From Collinsella aerofaciens (GTDB lineage Bacteria; Actinomycetota; Coriobacteriia; Coriobacteriales; Coriobacteriaceae), in contig NZ_CABJFS010000016.1 in NCBI RefSeq assembly GCF_902364945.1, positions 1 to 30,103 of the forward strand: a stretch of DNA of 30,103 bases, in the 5' to 3' direction. Below, one piece after another: positions 9,350 to 18,242 of the stretch. The notes below the pieces were generated by a model. It saw only the letters and a program-made list of their open reading frames with translations. It was not told the DNA's origin and ran no database searches. Positions within the stretch are counted from its first letter, which is position 1. Each line of letters opens with the position of its first letter. The position numbers and the translations under genes were made by a program.

Positions 9350-11383
9350 TCAGCAACACTTTCCAACAACTAAAACAAACTCGCAAATCGTAGCCAAAGT
9401 AAACGGGAATACGAGGCATATCAATATGAATCGTTTGCTGTCCCCAAAGACCAAGCGACTTTGGTTAAGGATAAACGATAGGCACGGAACCAGAAGTGGC
9501 AAAAGGTAACGACTCTGGCAACCATTAACTGTCCCCAATCCAACGGGAGTAAAAGACACATAAAGTGCAGTTGCCACCAAAGTCACCGTAAACAAAAACA
9601 CAAATGAGGCCCATAGAAATTGTGCGAGACCAATATGATTAACGCTAATCGAATCGGCCGAAAAAAGCCCAAACAACAATAGGCAAACAGCTGGAAGCAC
9701 CTGAACCAACCCACGGATTGCATTTACAGAAATCTGAGCAGCAAGCGATCCAAGGTATGCAAAGTTCAATGCATATCCAGAAGAGGTTATCGGATTTAAA
9801 TAATAAGTTGAAAAATAATTGGCGAGTATTTCCGCGTAGCGCAATGGATCGGCGAGAATGAAAGCGATTTGCTGACCAGAGTTAACATCGGAGCCGCCTC
9901 GCATATCGCCAACGTTAGATCCGCCGGCCGTTGAAAACAAGAACGGAAGCGCAAATGAGGCAAAAGCAATCAAGCCCAAAACAAACACGGCGGCATAGTA
10001 ATGAACTCGTTGCTTCGAGCCCGCAAAACGATTACGCGGAACCATAAAGAAAAGACCGATTATCGGAAAATACACAGCTTTGACTGCGAGTCCTAAAAAG
10101 GTAAATAAAAATGCGAGTGCTATATTGCGATCTGTAAATTCATTTAAATCACCCCATGCATACCTCAAAAAATAAGCAAAACCGAGAATGATAAACGAAA
10201 TGAGCCATGCATCATATGAGAAACATGACGCAAGAAAGATCGAAGTTGGCAGCATTCCCACAAAAGCAAATAGTCCCTTTTTTGAGGGCGTAACCTTGAT
10301 TGCAATGGCAATTGCAAGACAGTAACTAAATAAATTGCAAATCCGAGCGAATTGAATCATAGAAGAAAAATCGAAATGCAGAAGGCGAGCGAGCCAAAGG
10401 CCAATTGCCGATGGAATATACCCAATGCTACTAAGCGTATAAACGAATTCTTCATGCTTGTTAACTTGCACATGACCAGAAGCGATATCAGATCTATAGG
10501 AGCCATTCAACTGCCTAGCATGCTCAAGAATTTCCGCTCGATCAAAATGGGAAAGAGAGGGCTCTTCATAGCCCTGTGCACGACGGACCGCTTCGTCAGT
10601 AAAGTTAATATCCGAATCAGTTTTTTGAGTTTCAAATAAATAAGATGTCGAAAGGGCATTGGAATAGTGAATTTGATCATCCCATGAAATACCCGTCGTT
10701 ATCGGAGTGCTCACCACAAGGAAAACACCAATTGAGAATGCAGCGATAAAGAAAGCAACAGGAAGGGCAGAATTTCTCTTTCGAATGCCCGAGCAAGCCG
10801 TGAAAACCGAAGTTATGATTACCAGCAGGAAATAAACAACAGCATTAATGAACCCATTCACGAATGCAATCGTAGAGCAGCCAAAAACAATAAAGAATGC
10901 GATAATCAGCAGGGAAACGTAATCGGTAGCCTTGACCCTCGCCGAAGCAGAATGGAACAACGCTTTCAGAGAAAAGCCGCTTTGGAATAAATAGAGTATT
11001 GCGCAATAGGAAATCAGAAAAAAGAATATGAGCCGCTTTTTATTCCAGTCAGCAATATTCGAGAAATGAGAAGCCGGCGAGCCAAGAACGGTGCAGCCCT
11101 CCCAGATGACCGCCACAGCAAATGCCGTAAGCAACAGGACTAATAATTGAGCGCAGCGACCAGAACAGTTGCCACGCTTTTTTTCATCATCTGAGGAAAG
11201 GAAGATATAATATGATTGCCAAATGGCAACATCTACAACGACGCAATAGAGCGCTAAAACGAACAGCTGTGAGACAGAGTGGTTCACATAAAAGTGCTTC
11301 ATGCACAGAAGCTCGACAATAAAGAGAAGAGCAACGAAGACGGCTTTCATTATTTGCTTTTGGTTTACGCATCGAGACAACAC
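9350..11383 (-). CDS. DUF2142-like multispanning membrane protein
   Basis: A 677-residue protein with roughly 13 hydrophobic segments. Features in the middle resemble the DUF2142 family: GISWDDQIHY, a large extracytoplasmic loop, GYIPSAIGLWLARLL, ASCFSYDAWL and GLAVKAVYFP, with NGCQSRYLLPLL near the C-terminus. The overall plan is like GT-C enzymes, which use polyprenyl-phosphate sugars outside the membrane. In this locus it could be the polymerase, a side-chain transferase or a ligase; no other Wzy candidate is visible. The GTG at 11383 has AAAGGTG ten bases upstream; an ATG at 11350 is the alternative. The gene is separated from the DUF2304 gene by 169 bp but lies on the same strand and is probably in the same operon. 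Confidence 0.75.
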   Translation of the reverse strand: MLSRCVNQKQIMKAVFVALLFIVELLCMKHFYVNHSVSQLFVLALYCVVVDVAIWQSYYIFLSSDDEKKRGNCSGRCAQLLVLLLTAFAVAVIWEGCTVLGSPASHFSNIADWNKKRLIFFFLISYCAILYLFQSGFSLKALFHSASARVKATDYVSLLIIAFFIVFGCSTIAFVNGFINAVVYFLLVIITSVFTACSGIRKRNSALPVAFFIAAFSIGVFLVVSTPITTGISWDDQIHYSNALSTSYLFETQKTDSDINFTDEAVRRAQGYEEPSLSHFDRAEILEHARQLNGSYRSDIASGHVQVNKHEEFVYTLSSIGYIPSAIGLWLARLLHFDFSSMIQFARICNLFSYCLAIAIAIKVTPSKKGLFAFVGMLPTSIFLASCFSYDAWLISFIILGFAYFLRYAWGDLNEFTDRNIALAFLFTFLGLAVKAVYFPIIGLFFMVPRNRFAGSKQRVHYYAAVFVLGLIAFASFALPFLFSTAGGSNVGDMRGGSDVNSGQQIAFILADPLRYAEILANYFSTYYLNPITSSGYALNFAYLGSLAAQISVNAIRGLVQVLPAVCLLLFGLFSADSISVNHIGLAQFLWASFVFLFTVTLVATALYVSFTPVGLGTVNGCQSRYLLPLLVPCLSFILNQSRLVFGDSKRFILICLVFPFTLATICEFVLVVGKCC

Positions 11384-11552
11384 GGGGCTAATTCACCTTT
11401 ATCCAAATCAAGCTGCAAGGGCCCTCGAAGAATCGTTCCCAGTCATCTGGATGACAAGTATGGGCACCAAGCACTGTTCACAACTGTTGAAAGAAATATA
11501 AGTAGAGACATTCCCATCCGGATGATTTATACGCCAAAGCGAAACGCATAGC
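11384..11552 (-). other. 169-bp spacer within the polysaccharide operon
   Basis: The operon is otherwise packed, so this gap stands out. It holds the interrupted dyad GTCATC-TG-GATGAC (11442-11455) and the palindrome CATCCGGATG (11515-11524), and only tiny open frames of 22-23 codons on the minus strand. I see no convincing gene or terminator. Confidence 0.35.
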
Positions 11553-11897
11553 CTACTTTTCCTTCTCCCTACTTAACGCAACAGCCTGAACAAGCGAGTT
11601 CAAACGCTCTTCCTGTCGAGAGAGGCGAAGAGAATTGCAGAAATCACGGACCACAAGAACGGCAATAACGTAAAGGAACACGAAGTTAGAAGCCGACAGG
11701 AAACCAAATAGACTTGAAAGCCACATTGCAACTTGTGGAAAAACGCCCAAAATTACAAAACTGACGCTGAATAGCAGCCAAAACAGAGAATCCAAAACTT
11801 GCATTTGGGATTTTTTTAATTTGCGCAATACGAACACGAATACCAAAACAGCGCAAACGAGAAGCAAAATACGAAGAGAGACCGGCAAATGGATCAC
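11553..11897 (-). CDS. DUF2304 membrane protein
   Basis: A 114-residue protein with three hydrophobic helices and a charged C-terminal tail (RLSRQEERLNSLVQ). The pattern RKLKKSQMQVLDSLFWLLFSV fits the DUF2304 family, whose members are often encoded beside polyprenyl-phosphate GT2 enzymes. Here its ATG overlaps the end of exactly such a GT2 gene by four bases (ATGA), which makes a joint role very likely, for example anchoring the enzyme to the membrane or helping to flip the lipid-linked sugar. That role is inferred from context; the family is named from sequence pattern. Confidence 0.82.
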   Translation of the reverse strand: MIHLPVSLRILLLVCAVLVFVFVLRKLKKSQMQVLDSLFWLLFSVSFVILGVFPQVAMWLSSLFGFLSASNFVFLYVIAVLVVRDFCNSLRLSRQEERLNSLVQAVALSREKEK

Positions 11898-12580
11898 CTA
11901 AACCACTGAACGACAAGGAGCGTAACGAAAACACGAACCATATACTGCATAGACCTAACAGGGTTAAGATAGCTCTCGCCACCTTGACGCTCGCGCATCT
12001 TAACCTGTACCTCTGAAATAGAATACCCTTGCTTCAAAAAGAGAGCGAGAGATTCTGGTTCCGGATTTAAGGTATTGTCGTAATAGTATTTCGTAAGAAT
12101 ATCCCGCCCAAATAGCCTAAATCCAGACGTGGGGTCACTGATCCTCTTGCCTGTCAGAATCTTTATTAGCACCGTAATCATACGCGAGCCGATCATGCGA
12201 AGCGTCTTGTCTTTGCGCACGCTTACAAACCTAGAGCCAATGACAATATCTGATCCATCAGATTGAGCCCTATCAACAAGGACCTTTATATATTCCGGAC
12301 AATGCTGGCCGTCAGCATCAAACTGAACCATATAGTCATATCCATGATCAACCGCATAACGCGCAGCCGTCTGAAACCCAACGGTCAAACCACAGTTAAT
12401 GGGCATATCAATGATGTCACAACCAAGATCCTTGCAGATAGCTAGCGTTCGATCTCGAGACCCATCATTGATAACAACAAAATCAAACTCAGGTGCAATT
12501 TGCCTGAGCTCGCATATCGTCTTTTCTATGCATTCCTCCTCATTATAAGCAGGAATAGCGATAAGAGTTTTAGGTGTCAT
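11894..12580 (-). CDS. Family 2 glycosyltransferase, polyprenyl-phosphate sugar synthase type
   Basis: A 228-residue soluble GT2 enzyme resembling dolichol-phosphate mannosyltransferase. It begins TPKTLIAIPAYNEEECI, has VVINDGSRDRT, then the metal-binding VQFDADGQHCPE, and SDPTSGFRLFGRD further on. It probably loads a sugar onto undecaprenyl phosphate for use outside the membrane. It is the first gene of the operon and overlaps the DUF2304 partner by four bases. The frame is open to a GTG at 12586, but ATG 12580 gives the usual N-terminus; neither has a clear ribosome site. A consensus-like promoter lies just upstream. The donor and the final acceptor are unknown. Confidence 0.87.
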   Translation of the reverse strand: MTPKTLIAIPAYNEEECIEKTICELRQIAPEFDFVVINDGSRDRTLAICKDLGCDIIDMPINCGLTVGFQTAARYAVDHGYDYMVQFDADGQHCPEYIKVLVDRAQSDGSDIVIGSRFVSVRKDKTLRMIGSRMITVLIKILTGKRISDPTSGFRLFGRDILTKYYYDNTLNPEPESLALFLKQGYSISEVQVKMRERQGGESYLNPVRSMQYMVRVFVTLLVVQWFR

Positions 12581-12613
12581 ATACACATAAACCGATCTCT
12601 AGTTTTTCTCATT

Positions 12614-12642
12614 ATTATAGCGAGAGATATACAAATGGTTAA
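12614..12642 (-). promoter_or_regulatory. Candidate promoter of the polysaccharide operon
   Basis: On the minus strand a perfect TATAAT (12614-12619) is preceded at 17 bases by TTAACC (12637-12642). The expected leader to the GT2 start is about 27 bases. The tract is AT-rich, in contrast to the GC-rich island just beyond it. Confidence 0.5.
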
Positions 12643-12706
12643 ATAGACACAACGAATGGTGCACCCTTGATTATCAACCCTTGATTATCAACTTCATCCG
12701 AACACC

Positions 12707-12744
12707 TCCCACATTCATCCGCACATGTGCGGATGAATGTGGGA
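12707..12744. repeat. 38-bp perfect palindrome
   Basis: Two 19-base arms meet without a loop at 12725/12726, with the centre GCACATGTGC. Every pair matches from 12707/12744 inwards. Such a loop-free palindrome is unusual for a terminator and could be an element end, a resolution site or a dimeric protein-binding site. Confidence 0.75.
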
Positions 12745-12795
12745 ACCCGATACCCTGAGGGCCGAACCGGTTGGCCCCGGGGACTCGAAGGACGG

Positions 12796-13054
12796 CATGT
12801 CCGGAAAGAAGAAAAAGGGTTCCGAGAAGGCGACCCCGAGTATCTACGGCAGGCGCTCACCAGACACGAAAGGGACACGGTCCAGAAGATGCTGGAGCTG
12901 GACGCCCGCGCGCCTCCAGGGCGATGCTCGGCGGCGATGCGGAGGCGCTGCTAGACGCCTACAGCCTGGAGGACGTGCCCATCGGAAGACTCGACCTGAC
13001 GCCGAGCCTCATCGAGAGGGCACGCGCAGAGAGGCGCGACGCCCCGCTGGCCTA
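12796..13054 (+). pseudogene. Decayed GC-rich gene remnant
   Basis: Two plus-strand frames look codon-biased and coding-like but are joined by a frameshift near 12910-12920. The first gives GDPEYLRQALTRHERDTVQK, and the second gives ALLDAYSLEDVPIGRLDLTP followed by SLIERARAERRD, ending at a TAG at 13052-13054. I do not recognise the protein; it may be cargo or the enzyme of the island bounded by the direct repeats. No ribosome site is obvious. Confidence 0.35.
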
Positions 13055-13401
13055 GCCCAAAGGCAAAACGGAAGAGGCGGACCGACCGTCCGGCTGAGTC
13101 TGGAAAGAGGTGCCAGACTGAGGGCGGAGAATGGCCCCCGGACCTATCGAACACATATCCACCGTTCCTTCAACTGGGGAAACGGCGCCCCCGGGGTCCA
13201 TGGGGGCCGCGGGGGCGTTCGGCTAGCCGCGGGTACGGACTATCTGCGCAGTGTGTTCGGCTGAGATCGGAAATCAACCACGAATGGTGCACACGGCATC
13301 GAGAACCCCGCAACAAACCTAGCCCTAGATTTCAAAGCTAGCAATCTTCCGAGTGTCAAACGGCATGGTTACGCCATGTCTCTCTAAGCGTAGGTGCACA
13401 A

Positions 13402-14346
13402 CTACGAGGTTTTCTCAAATGATTTAATTGTAACCACACGCGCCATATTAATGACATTCATTAAATACGACTTAGAGCAAAATGGGATTTGAAGCAATTG
13501 GGAAATACCTTTTGCTCGATTACCAGAATGAATATTTCTCAACCCATTATTAAATAATGTATTTGCCTTTAGATAGTTCTCAGCTCGTCGCCGATCGAAC
13601 CGCTCGGCGACGATTGTATCAATCTTATCGACATCCAGTGATCGGCCCTCTTTGAAAGCTGAACGTAAACACTGAGAAACAACGAACTGTTTATACAAAT
13701 TGCTACGCGAAATGCTATTAACAGTCATTCTGTATCGAATGAGCGGCTCTGGAACATTTCCAATAGTGAACCCTTCCAGCTCGGCACGCAACAGTAAGTC
13801 ATAATCTTCTGCTAGCGGAACAGACCGATACCCCATTTCAAATACAGACCTTCTTCCAAACCAACTCGGATGAGGTACGCAATTTCTAATCATAAGAGAA
13901 CGCCTAACGCCTTCACTCGAACTTGGAATTGAATCAACGAGATATAATTGACTACCGTCTTCGTCAATGGCGTTCAAATAAGAACCCACTAGGTCAAGCT
14001 CATGTTCTTCAAGATACGACAACTGCCGTTCAATGCGCTGCGCCTCAGAAATGTCATCTGAGTCCATTCGGCAGATATACTGACCGCGTGAGACCTTGAA
14101 CGCCCTTTCCAAAGATGCAGCAAGACCAAGATTGCGTTCATTTCTCACGAGGCAAATCCTACTGTCATGAGAGCTATAGTTTTGAGCAATATCGTAAAGT
14201 GTGTTGTCATCTGGATTATCAAAAACAACAACCACCTCGATTCGATGATAGGTCTGCTTTAAAATAGACGCTAGTGCCTCAGTAAAATCTTTGGCGCTCT
14301 CCCTATAACAAGGCATGAGCACTGAAACCAACTGTGAATCTGTCAA
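13402..14346 (-). CDS. Family 2 glycosyltransferase
   Basis: A 314-residue GT2 enzyme for surface polysaccharide assembly. It opens VSVLMPCYRESAKDFTEALASI, has VVVVFDNPDD, and then the metal-binding CRMDSDDISEAQRIERQ (DSDD). LAEDYDLLLRAELEGF follows, as in many capsule GT2 enzymes such as amylovoran-type transferases. The start is a TTG at 14346, well supported by GGAGG (14353-14357 on the plus strand) six bases upstream. The gene is divergent from the GT4 gene, with only 36 bases between the start codons, so the two promoters or leaders must overlap. No clear terminator follows; the 3' side is the GC-rich island. Confidence 0.88.
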   Translation of the reverse strand: MTDSQLVSVLMPCYRESAKDFTEALASILKQTYHRIEVVVVFDNPDDNTLYDIAQNYSSHDSRICLVRNERNLGLAASLERAFKVSRGQYICRMDSDDISEAQRIERQLSYLEEHELDLVGSYLNAIDEDGSQLYLVDSIPSSSEGVRRSLMIRNCVPHPSWFGRRSVFEMGYRSVPLAEDYDLLLRAELEGFTIGNVPEPLIRYRMTVNSISRSNLYKQFVVSQCLRSAFKEGRSLDVDKIDTIVAERFDRRRAENYLKANTLFNNGLRNIHSGNRAKGISQLLQIPFCSKSYLMNVINMARVVTIKSFEKTS

Positions 14347-14382
14347 CTAAAACCTCCAACACCGCTGCGGGAGCAAACGCTA

Positions 14383-15480
14383 ATGAAAACTACCGATAGT
14401 TTAATAGTCCTTCATGTGGCATATATTACAAGTGATTTCGCTTCTGGCGTGTCTACAGTGGTGCCTCAATACCTAAATGAGCAGTCAGAAATAAAGGACA
14501 TGAATATAGCTCTATTAAATCTTACAAACTACAGACCTAAAGATGCGAAATATCCCGTCTTCTATCAGTCATGCATAGAAAAACTTCCTGAACCGTTTTG
14601 CAATCCGTCACTCGTAATATTTCATGAGATATATAGGCCAGATCACATTAAACTAAGCCATTGGCTCAGAAGACGTGCGATCCCATACATCATCACACCA
14701 CATGGGTCTCTAACATATGTGGCGCAAGAACAGCATCATTTAGCTAAACAATTGCTTAATGTTTTCTTCTATAACGGCTTTATTCGCAATGCTGATTGTA
14801 TCCATTTTCTATCGGAAAAAGAGGCGATGAGTTCAAACGGCTTTAAACATAGGAAAGCAAGCATTATTCCAAATGGTGTTAGCATCCCAAAAGCCAAAGC
14901 CTCAAACTTAGACAGCCGCATCGCGCTTTTTATTGGCCGCCTAGATATAGAGGTCAAAGGTCTTGATCTACTGATCAAAAGTCTGCCACTAATTGCTGAT
15001 GAGCTAAGAGGGCTCGGAGCAAAAATCTACATCTACGGTCCAGACGAAGATGGGTCTATGGCCAAACTGGAACTACTTATTGCCGACAATCAAGTATCCG
15101 ATATTGTTTTATTAAATGGTCCAGTTAATGGTCAATCTAAAGCGGACGCTTTTCTCCAATCGCAGTTTTATATCCAACTTTCACGCACTGAAGGTTTCCC
15201 GACGTCTGTTTTGGAAGCACTAGCATATGGCCTCCCAATTATTGTTACCGAGGGAACCACATGGAAAGAAACAGCGAACAATAAAGGAATTGGAATCGGT
15301 GTAGAATCTGATCTCGAAGCCATTTCTAAAGCAATTCTCACGCTGTTCAATGACGATGAACTTCGTTGTAAACTTGCAACTGCAGCTAGAAAGTATGCAA
15401 TTGAACACTTTCAATGGAAGGCCATTGCCAAGCGTCAATTTATTTTATACAGGGACATTGTAAACGGGCTTTCTAACTAA
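14383..15480 (+). CDS. GT4-type glycosyltransferase
   Basis: A 365-residue GT-B enzyme that transfers a sugar from a nucleotide donor with retention. The C-terminal donor domain shows ALFIGRLDIEVKGLDLLIKS, YIYGPDEDGS, and SRTEGFPTSVLEALAYGLPI with the two family glutamates of the EX7E motif. The N-terminal acceptor domain starts HVAYITSDFASGVSTVVPQY. ATG 14383 is preceded by GGGAG (14369-14373) nine bases upstream. It is followed on the same strand, 33 bases later, by a GT2 gene with which it should form an operon. The donor and acceptor are unknown; the locus suggests a role in the same surface polymer. Confidence 0.88.
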   Translation: MKTTDSLIVLHVAYITSDFASGVSTVVPQYLNEQSEIKDMNIALLNLTNYRPKDAKYPVFYQSCIEKLPEPFCNPSLVIFHEIYRPDHIKLSHWLRRRAIPYIITPHGSLTYVAQEQHHLAKQLLNVFFYNGFIRNADCIHFLSEKEAMSSNGFKHRKASIIPNGVSIPKAKASNLDSRIALFIGRLDIEVKGLDLLIKSLPLIADELRGLGAKIYIYGPDEDGSMAKLELLIADNQVSDIVLLNGPVNGQSKADAFLQSQFYIQLSRTEGFPTSVLEALAYGLPIIVTEGTTWKETANNKGIGIGVESDLEAISKAILTLFNDDELRCKLATAARKYAIEHFQWKAIAKRQFILYRDIVNGLSN

Positions 15481-15513
15481 CCATCTTGTTCTTCCAATAC
15501 GGAAAGGGACTAA

Positions 15514-16530
15514 ATGCTGTTTTCAATTATTATCCCTGCATATAATGCGGCATCCAGTTTGCCGGAAACGCTATCATCCATCTACCAACAAACATATGAC
15601 GGCTATGAAATTATCCTCATTAATGATGGATCAGCAGACGCTACTGAAAGTGTCTGCAAAGTGTTTTGTGAATCTCACAACAATACTCATTACGTTAGAC
15701 AAAATAATATGGGCGTATATGAGGCCAGGCGAAAAGGCGCGGAGATAAGCGCCGGAGATTACCTGGTCTTTGTTGATGCGGATGATTCTTTGCGCTTCGA
15801 TACCCTATCTATTCTTGCTCGCGAAATCGATAAGTGCAATCCAGACATAATCTGTTTCAGCTATACAAGAAACCCAGACTATTCAAACGATCCGTTTATC
15901 AATCCCGCCCTTCCGTCTGGCATCTATGAAGGTGACGATCTCGACGAAGTCAAAAAATGTTTGGCGCGAGGGAAACTCAATTCAATTTGGGGAAAGGCAA
16001 TCAAAAGAAACTGTCTGATTGACGATTTAAGCAATACCGATACAAAGAGAATCGATTTTGCAGAAGATTTTCTGCAAATGATACCCATAGTCGATTCAGC
16101 CAGATCGGTTTTACAAATAAGTGATGCGCTGTATTATTACAATTGTCAAAACGGACAAAGTGCAACACACAGCTATAAGGAAAAACAGCTTTCAGATTTA
16201 ACCTTCGTCACCTCAAGCCTAGTGAAAATCGCCGCTCGTTGGGGAGAAGAAACAGAAAGGCTGGCATGGAAAACAAGAACGGAACAGTATCTTTATCTCC
16301 TATCGATCAACGAGCTCAGTGACAATAATGAGACCAAAAAACGTAACTTTGTTTCAATTTCAGAGGCCTTATTTAATCCCTCAATTAAAGCTGATGTCCC
16401 TTGCAGCACCTACAGACCTGACAGCTATTTACTGTTCCTTGCGGCAAAGAATAAGCACTATTTGTTATCTCGAGTAGTAATACGCTGTTGTGAACAGCTA
16501 AAACTATTGATACTGAAAATCTTGAGCTAA
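15514..16530 (+). CDS. Family 2 glycosyltransferase
   Basis: A 338-residue GT2 enzyme with the canonical start FSIIIPAYNAASSLPETLSS, IILINDGSADAT, and the metal-binding LVFVDADDSLRFD (DADD near residue 90). The C-terminal 120 residues are less conserved and end in a hydrophobic, basic helix that may touch the membrane. A good ribosome site (GGAAAGGGA) lies a few bases before the ATG. It follows the GT4 gene in a two-gene plus-strand unit and ends 146 bp from the convergent flippase gene, with a hairpin between. Sugar specificity cannot be read from the sequence. Confidence 0.88.
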   Translation: MLFSIIIPAYNAASSLPETLSSIYQQTYDGYEIILINDGSADATESVCKVFCESHNNTHYVRQNNMGVYEARRKGAEISAGDYLVFVDADDSLRFDTLSILAREIDKCNPDIICFSYTRNPDYSNDPFINPALPSGIYEGDDLDEVKKCLARGKLNSIWGKAIKRNCLIDDLSNTDTKRIDFAEDFLQMIPIVDSARSVLQISDALYYYNCQNGQSATHSYKEKQLSDLTFVTSSLVKIAARWGEETERLAWKTRTEQYLYLLSINELSDNNETKKRNFVSISEALFNPSIKADVPCSTYRPDSYLLFLAAKNKHYLLSRVVIRCCEQLKLLILKILS

Positions 16531-16571
16531 TCGCCCTGTTGTCATCGCTCATTTTTCCTGGCACCGAGTAG

Positions 16572-16624
16572 TAAAACCAACCGACTTAGCCTTCGATAAT
16601 CAAATGTCAGGCAAGCCGGTTGGT
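16572..16624 (-). terminator. Hairpin terminator between convergent genes
   Basis: Arms starting ACCAACCG (16576-16583) and ending CGGTTGGT (16617-16624) form a long stem with small bulges. On the minus strand it is followed by TTTTAC, so it best serves the flippase transcript; it may also slow readthrough from the GT2 side. Confidence 0.5.
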
Positions 16625-16676
16625 CATAAAAGTAATGAAAGAACATTAGGCTATTCTGCTTAACAAGCGTCACAGA

Positions 16677-18227
16677 TTATCGCTTGATAAATGCAGATAT
16701 GCTCGTCTTTTCGGATTCGTTTAGCCCAAACATCAAAACCAAGAAGAAATAGATAAAGAAATAAATTATTGCTGACACCAAAACCACCACAAGGCCAGAT
16801 AAAAGGCTTTTAATTAGGTTATAGAGCAGCAGCAAAGCCCCCGTACCGGCAATAACCAAGACGGAAAGTTTGGCAATTTCAAGCCAAAATTTCTTTATGT
16901 TCAACCCAAGCTTTTCAGAATAATACCAATTCATACAGAAACCGTTACCTATAACCATAGCGATGGCTGTTGAAACTGCTGCGCCCACTATGCCCATAAG
17001 CTTGAGCAATATAATCGTCACGACCACGTTGACAAGCGCAATCGCAAGATACATATACCCCCTATACAGGTAAACATTCGCAACCTGCATTATGGTAAGT
17101 CCCAGGTTCTGAATTAAGTCAATGGTAAATGGAACCATTACGATCAAGGCGATATAGAAAGCGTCTATATAGTCCTTACCAGCCCAAATAATGATGAAAT
17201 CTTTCCCCAGAACAATAAATAAACTAAGAACAAATCCGCAGACGATAAAGGAAATGCGACCGACTTTAATGAAGAGATCCGAAATTTCAGACATATCCTT
17301 ATTCTGGCAATACAGTTCTGAAACTCGAGGAAGAAAAACTGATGAGGCTGCCGTACCGATTGTCATATAAATCGTGTAGATTTGAGATCCGACAGAATAT
17401 ACCGCAACGGCGGCAGCACCAAAATAATAGCCGACAATTAATTGATCGGTTTTCCAGAAAATCTGGTCAGCAATCGTCACCAATACAATCGCGCCGCTAA
17501 AAAATAGCAATCCTTTAGCCAGTTTCATGTCCCAGCCATGATATCTGAAACTAATGTGCAGATTATATTTAGCAAACAAACGCTGACTCACCGCGCACAA
17601 CACATTTGTAACAAGCACAACTAAACATACGGCTAATGCATTCTTAAAAATTGTCGTAAGTCCATACACTATGAAAGGCTGAGCTATTAGGGCGGCCAAT
17701 TGCGAGCCCTTCAAAAAAACGAACCTTTCATTAGCAGTTATCGCCGCAACGCTAATAGTGTTGTTCATGATAACAATTGTGTTGATCCCTAATACAACAA
17801 GCATTGCGGAACACTCATCAAGCTGTGAGTTTGTAAAACTGGCTGAATATACAAACCGAACAACCACGGCGAGAACGCAACTTATTAGCATCACGAACAC
17901 AGATAGGACCCAGTACAGACGCCTAGCTATTGCGAGAGTATTCTCCATTAAGTCATTTTTGCCCTCTGCCATATACTTGCAATAAAAACGCCCAACACCG
18001 GCAGACAAAATCCCATTAATGGAAACTATATAAGACATGATAGAGCCTATCAATTGATAGAGTCCATATTCGTCTTGTCCAATGTTTTGCAACAACATCG
18101 GAACATATACAAAGCCGACTAAAGCCTGAGCCAGTATATAACCATATGTAATTATTATGCCAGTAAGTCTTCTGCTTGCGCTACTTATCAGAATCACCGT
18201 TTCACAATTAGTTGCTTCAAATACCAT
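16677..18227 (-). CDS. Wzx-type polysaccharide flippase
   Basis: A 516-residue membrane protein with about 12-14 hydrophobic helices, typical of the PST/MOP flippases that move lipid-linked oligosaccharide across the membrane. Features include LLQNIGQDEYGLYQLIGSIM near the N-terminus, WKTDQLIVGYYFGAAAVAVY in the middle, and ASSVFLPRVSELYCQNKDMSE. Length and pattern fit Wzx. The ATG at 18227 has no clear ribosome site; it lies 15 bases after the stop of the upstream wall-protein gene, so it may rely on coupling or reinitiation. If so, the wall proteins and the exporter share a transcript, which is unusual. The flippase role is well supported; its substrate is inferred from the neighbouring glycosyltransferases. 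Confidence 0.88.
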   Translation of the reverse strand: MVFEATNCETVILISSASRRLTGIIITYGYILAQALVGFVYVPMLLQNIGQDEYGLYQLIGSIMSYIVSINGILSAGVGRFYCKYMAEGKNDLMENTLAIARRLYWVLSVFVMLISCVLAVVVRFVYSASFTNSQLDECSAMLVVLGINTIVIMNNTISVAAITANERFVFLKGSQLAALIAQPFIVYGLTTIFKNALAVCLVVLVTNVLCAVSQRLFAKYNLHISFRYHGWDMKLAKGLLFFSGAIVLVTIADQIFWKTDQLIVGYYFGAAAVAVYSVGSQIYTIYMTIGTAASSVFLPRVSELYCQNKDMSEISDLFIKVGRISFIVCGFVLSLFIVLGKDFIIIWAGKDYIDAFYIALIVMVPFTIDLIQNLGLTIMQVANVYLYRGYMYLAIALVNVVVTIILLKLMGIVGAAVSTAIAMVIGNGFCMNWYYSEKLGLNIKKFWLEIAKLSVLVIAGTGALLLLYNLIKSLLSGLVVVLVSAIIYFFIYFFLVLMFGLNESEKTSISAFIKR

Positions 18228-18242
18228 TCAGAAATTAAAGCA

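Larger units (their letters stand above)
12652..13292. repeat. GC-rich island bracketed by 13-bp direct repeats
   Basis: The 13-mer ACGAATGGTGCAC occurs at 12652-12664 and 13280-13292, on either side of about 615 bp that is strikingly GC-rich in an AT-rich surround. Just inside the left copy is a 14-bp tandem duplication (12664-12691, unit CCCTTGATTATCAA), followed by a 38-bp palindrome. The arrangement looks like a small mobile or site-specifically inserted element with duplicated ends, now decayed. The remaining spacer to 13401 shows nothing but a weak five-base stem (13364-13378). Confidence 0.45.

Noticed and set aside
12727..13264. Overlapping plus-strand frames of up to 175 codons in the GC-rich island as intact genes.
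   Set aside because: Coding signal switches frame near 12915 and no frame shows a consistent protein; treated as one decayed remnant.
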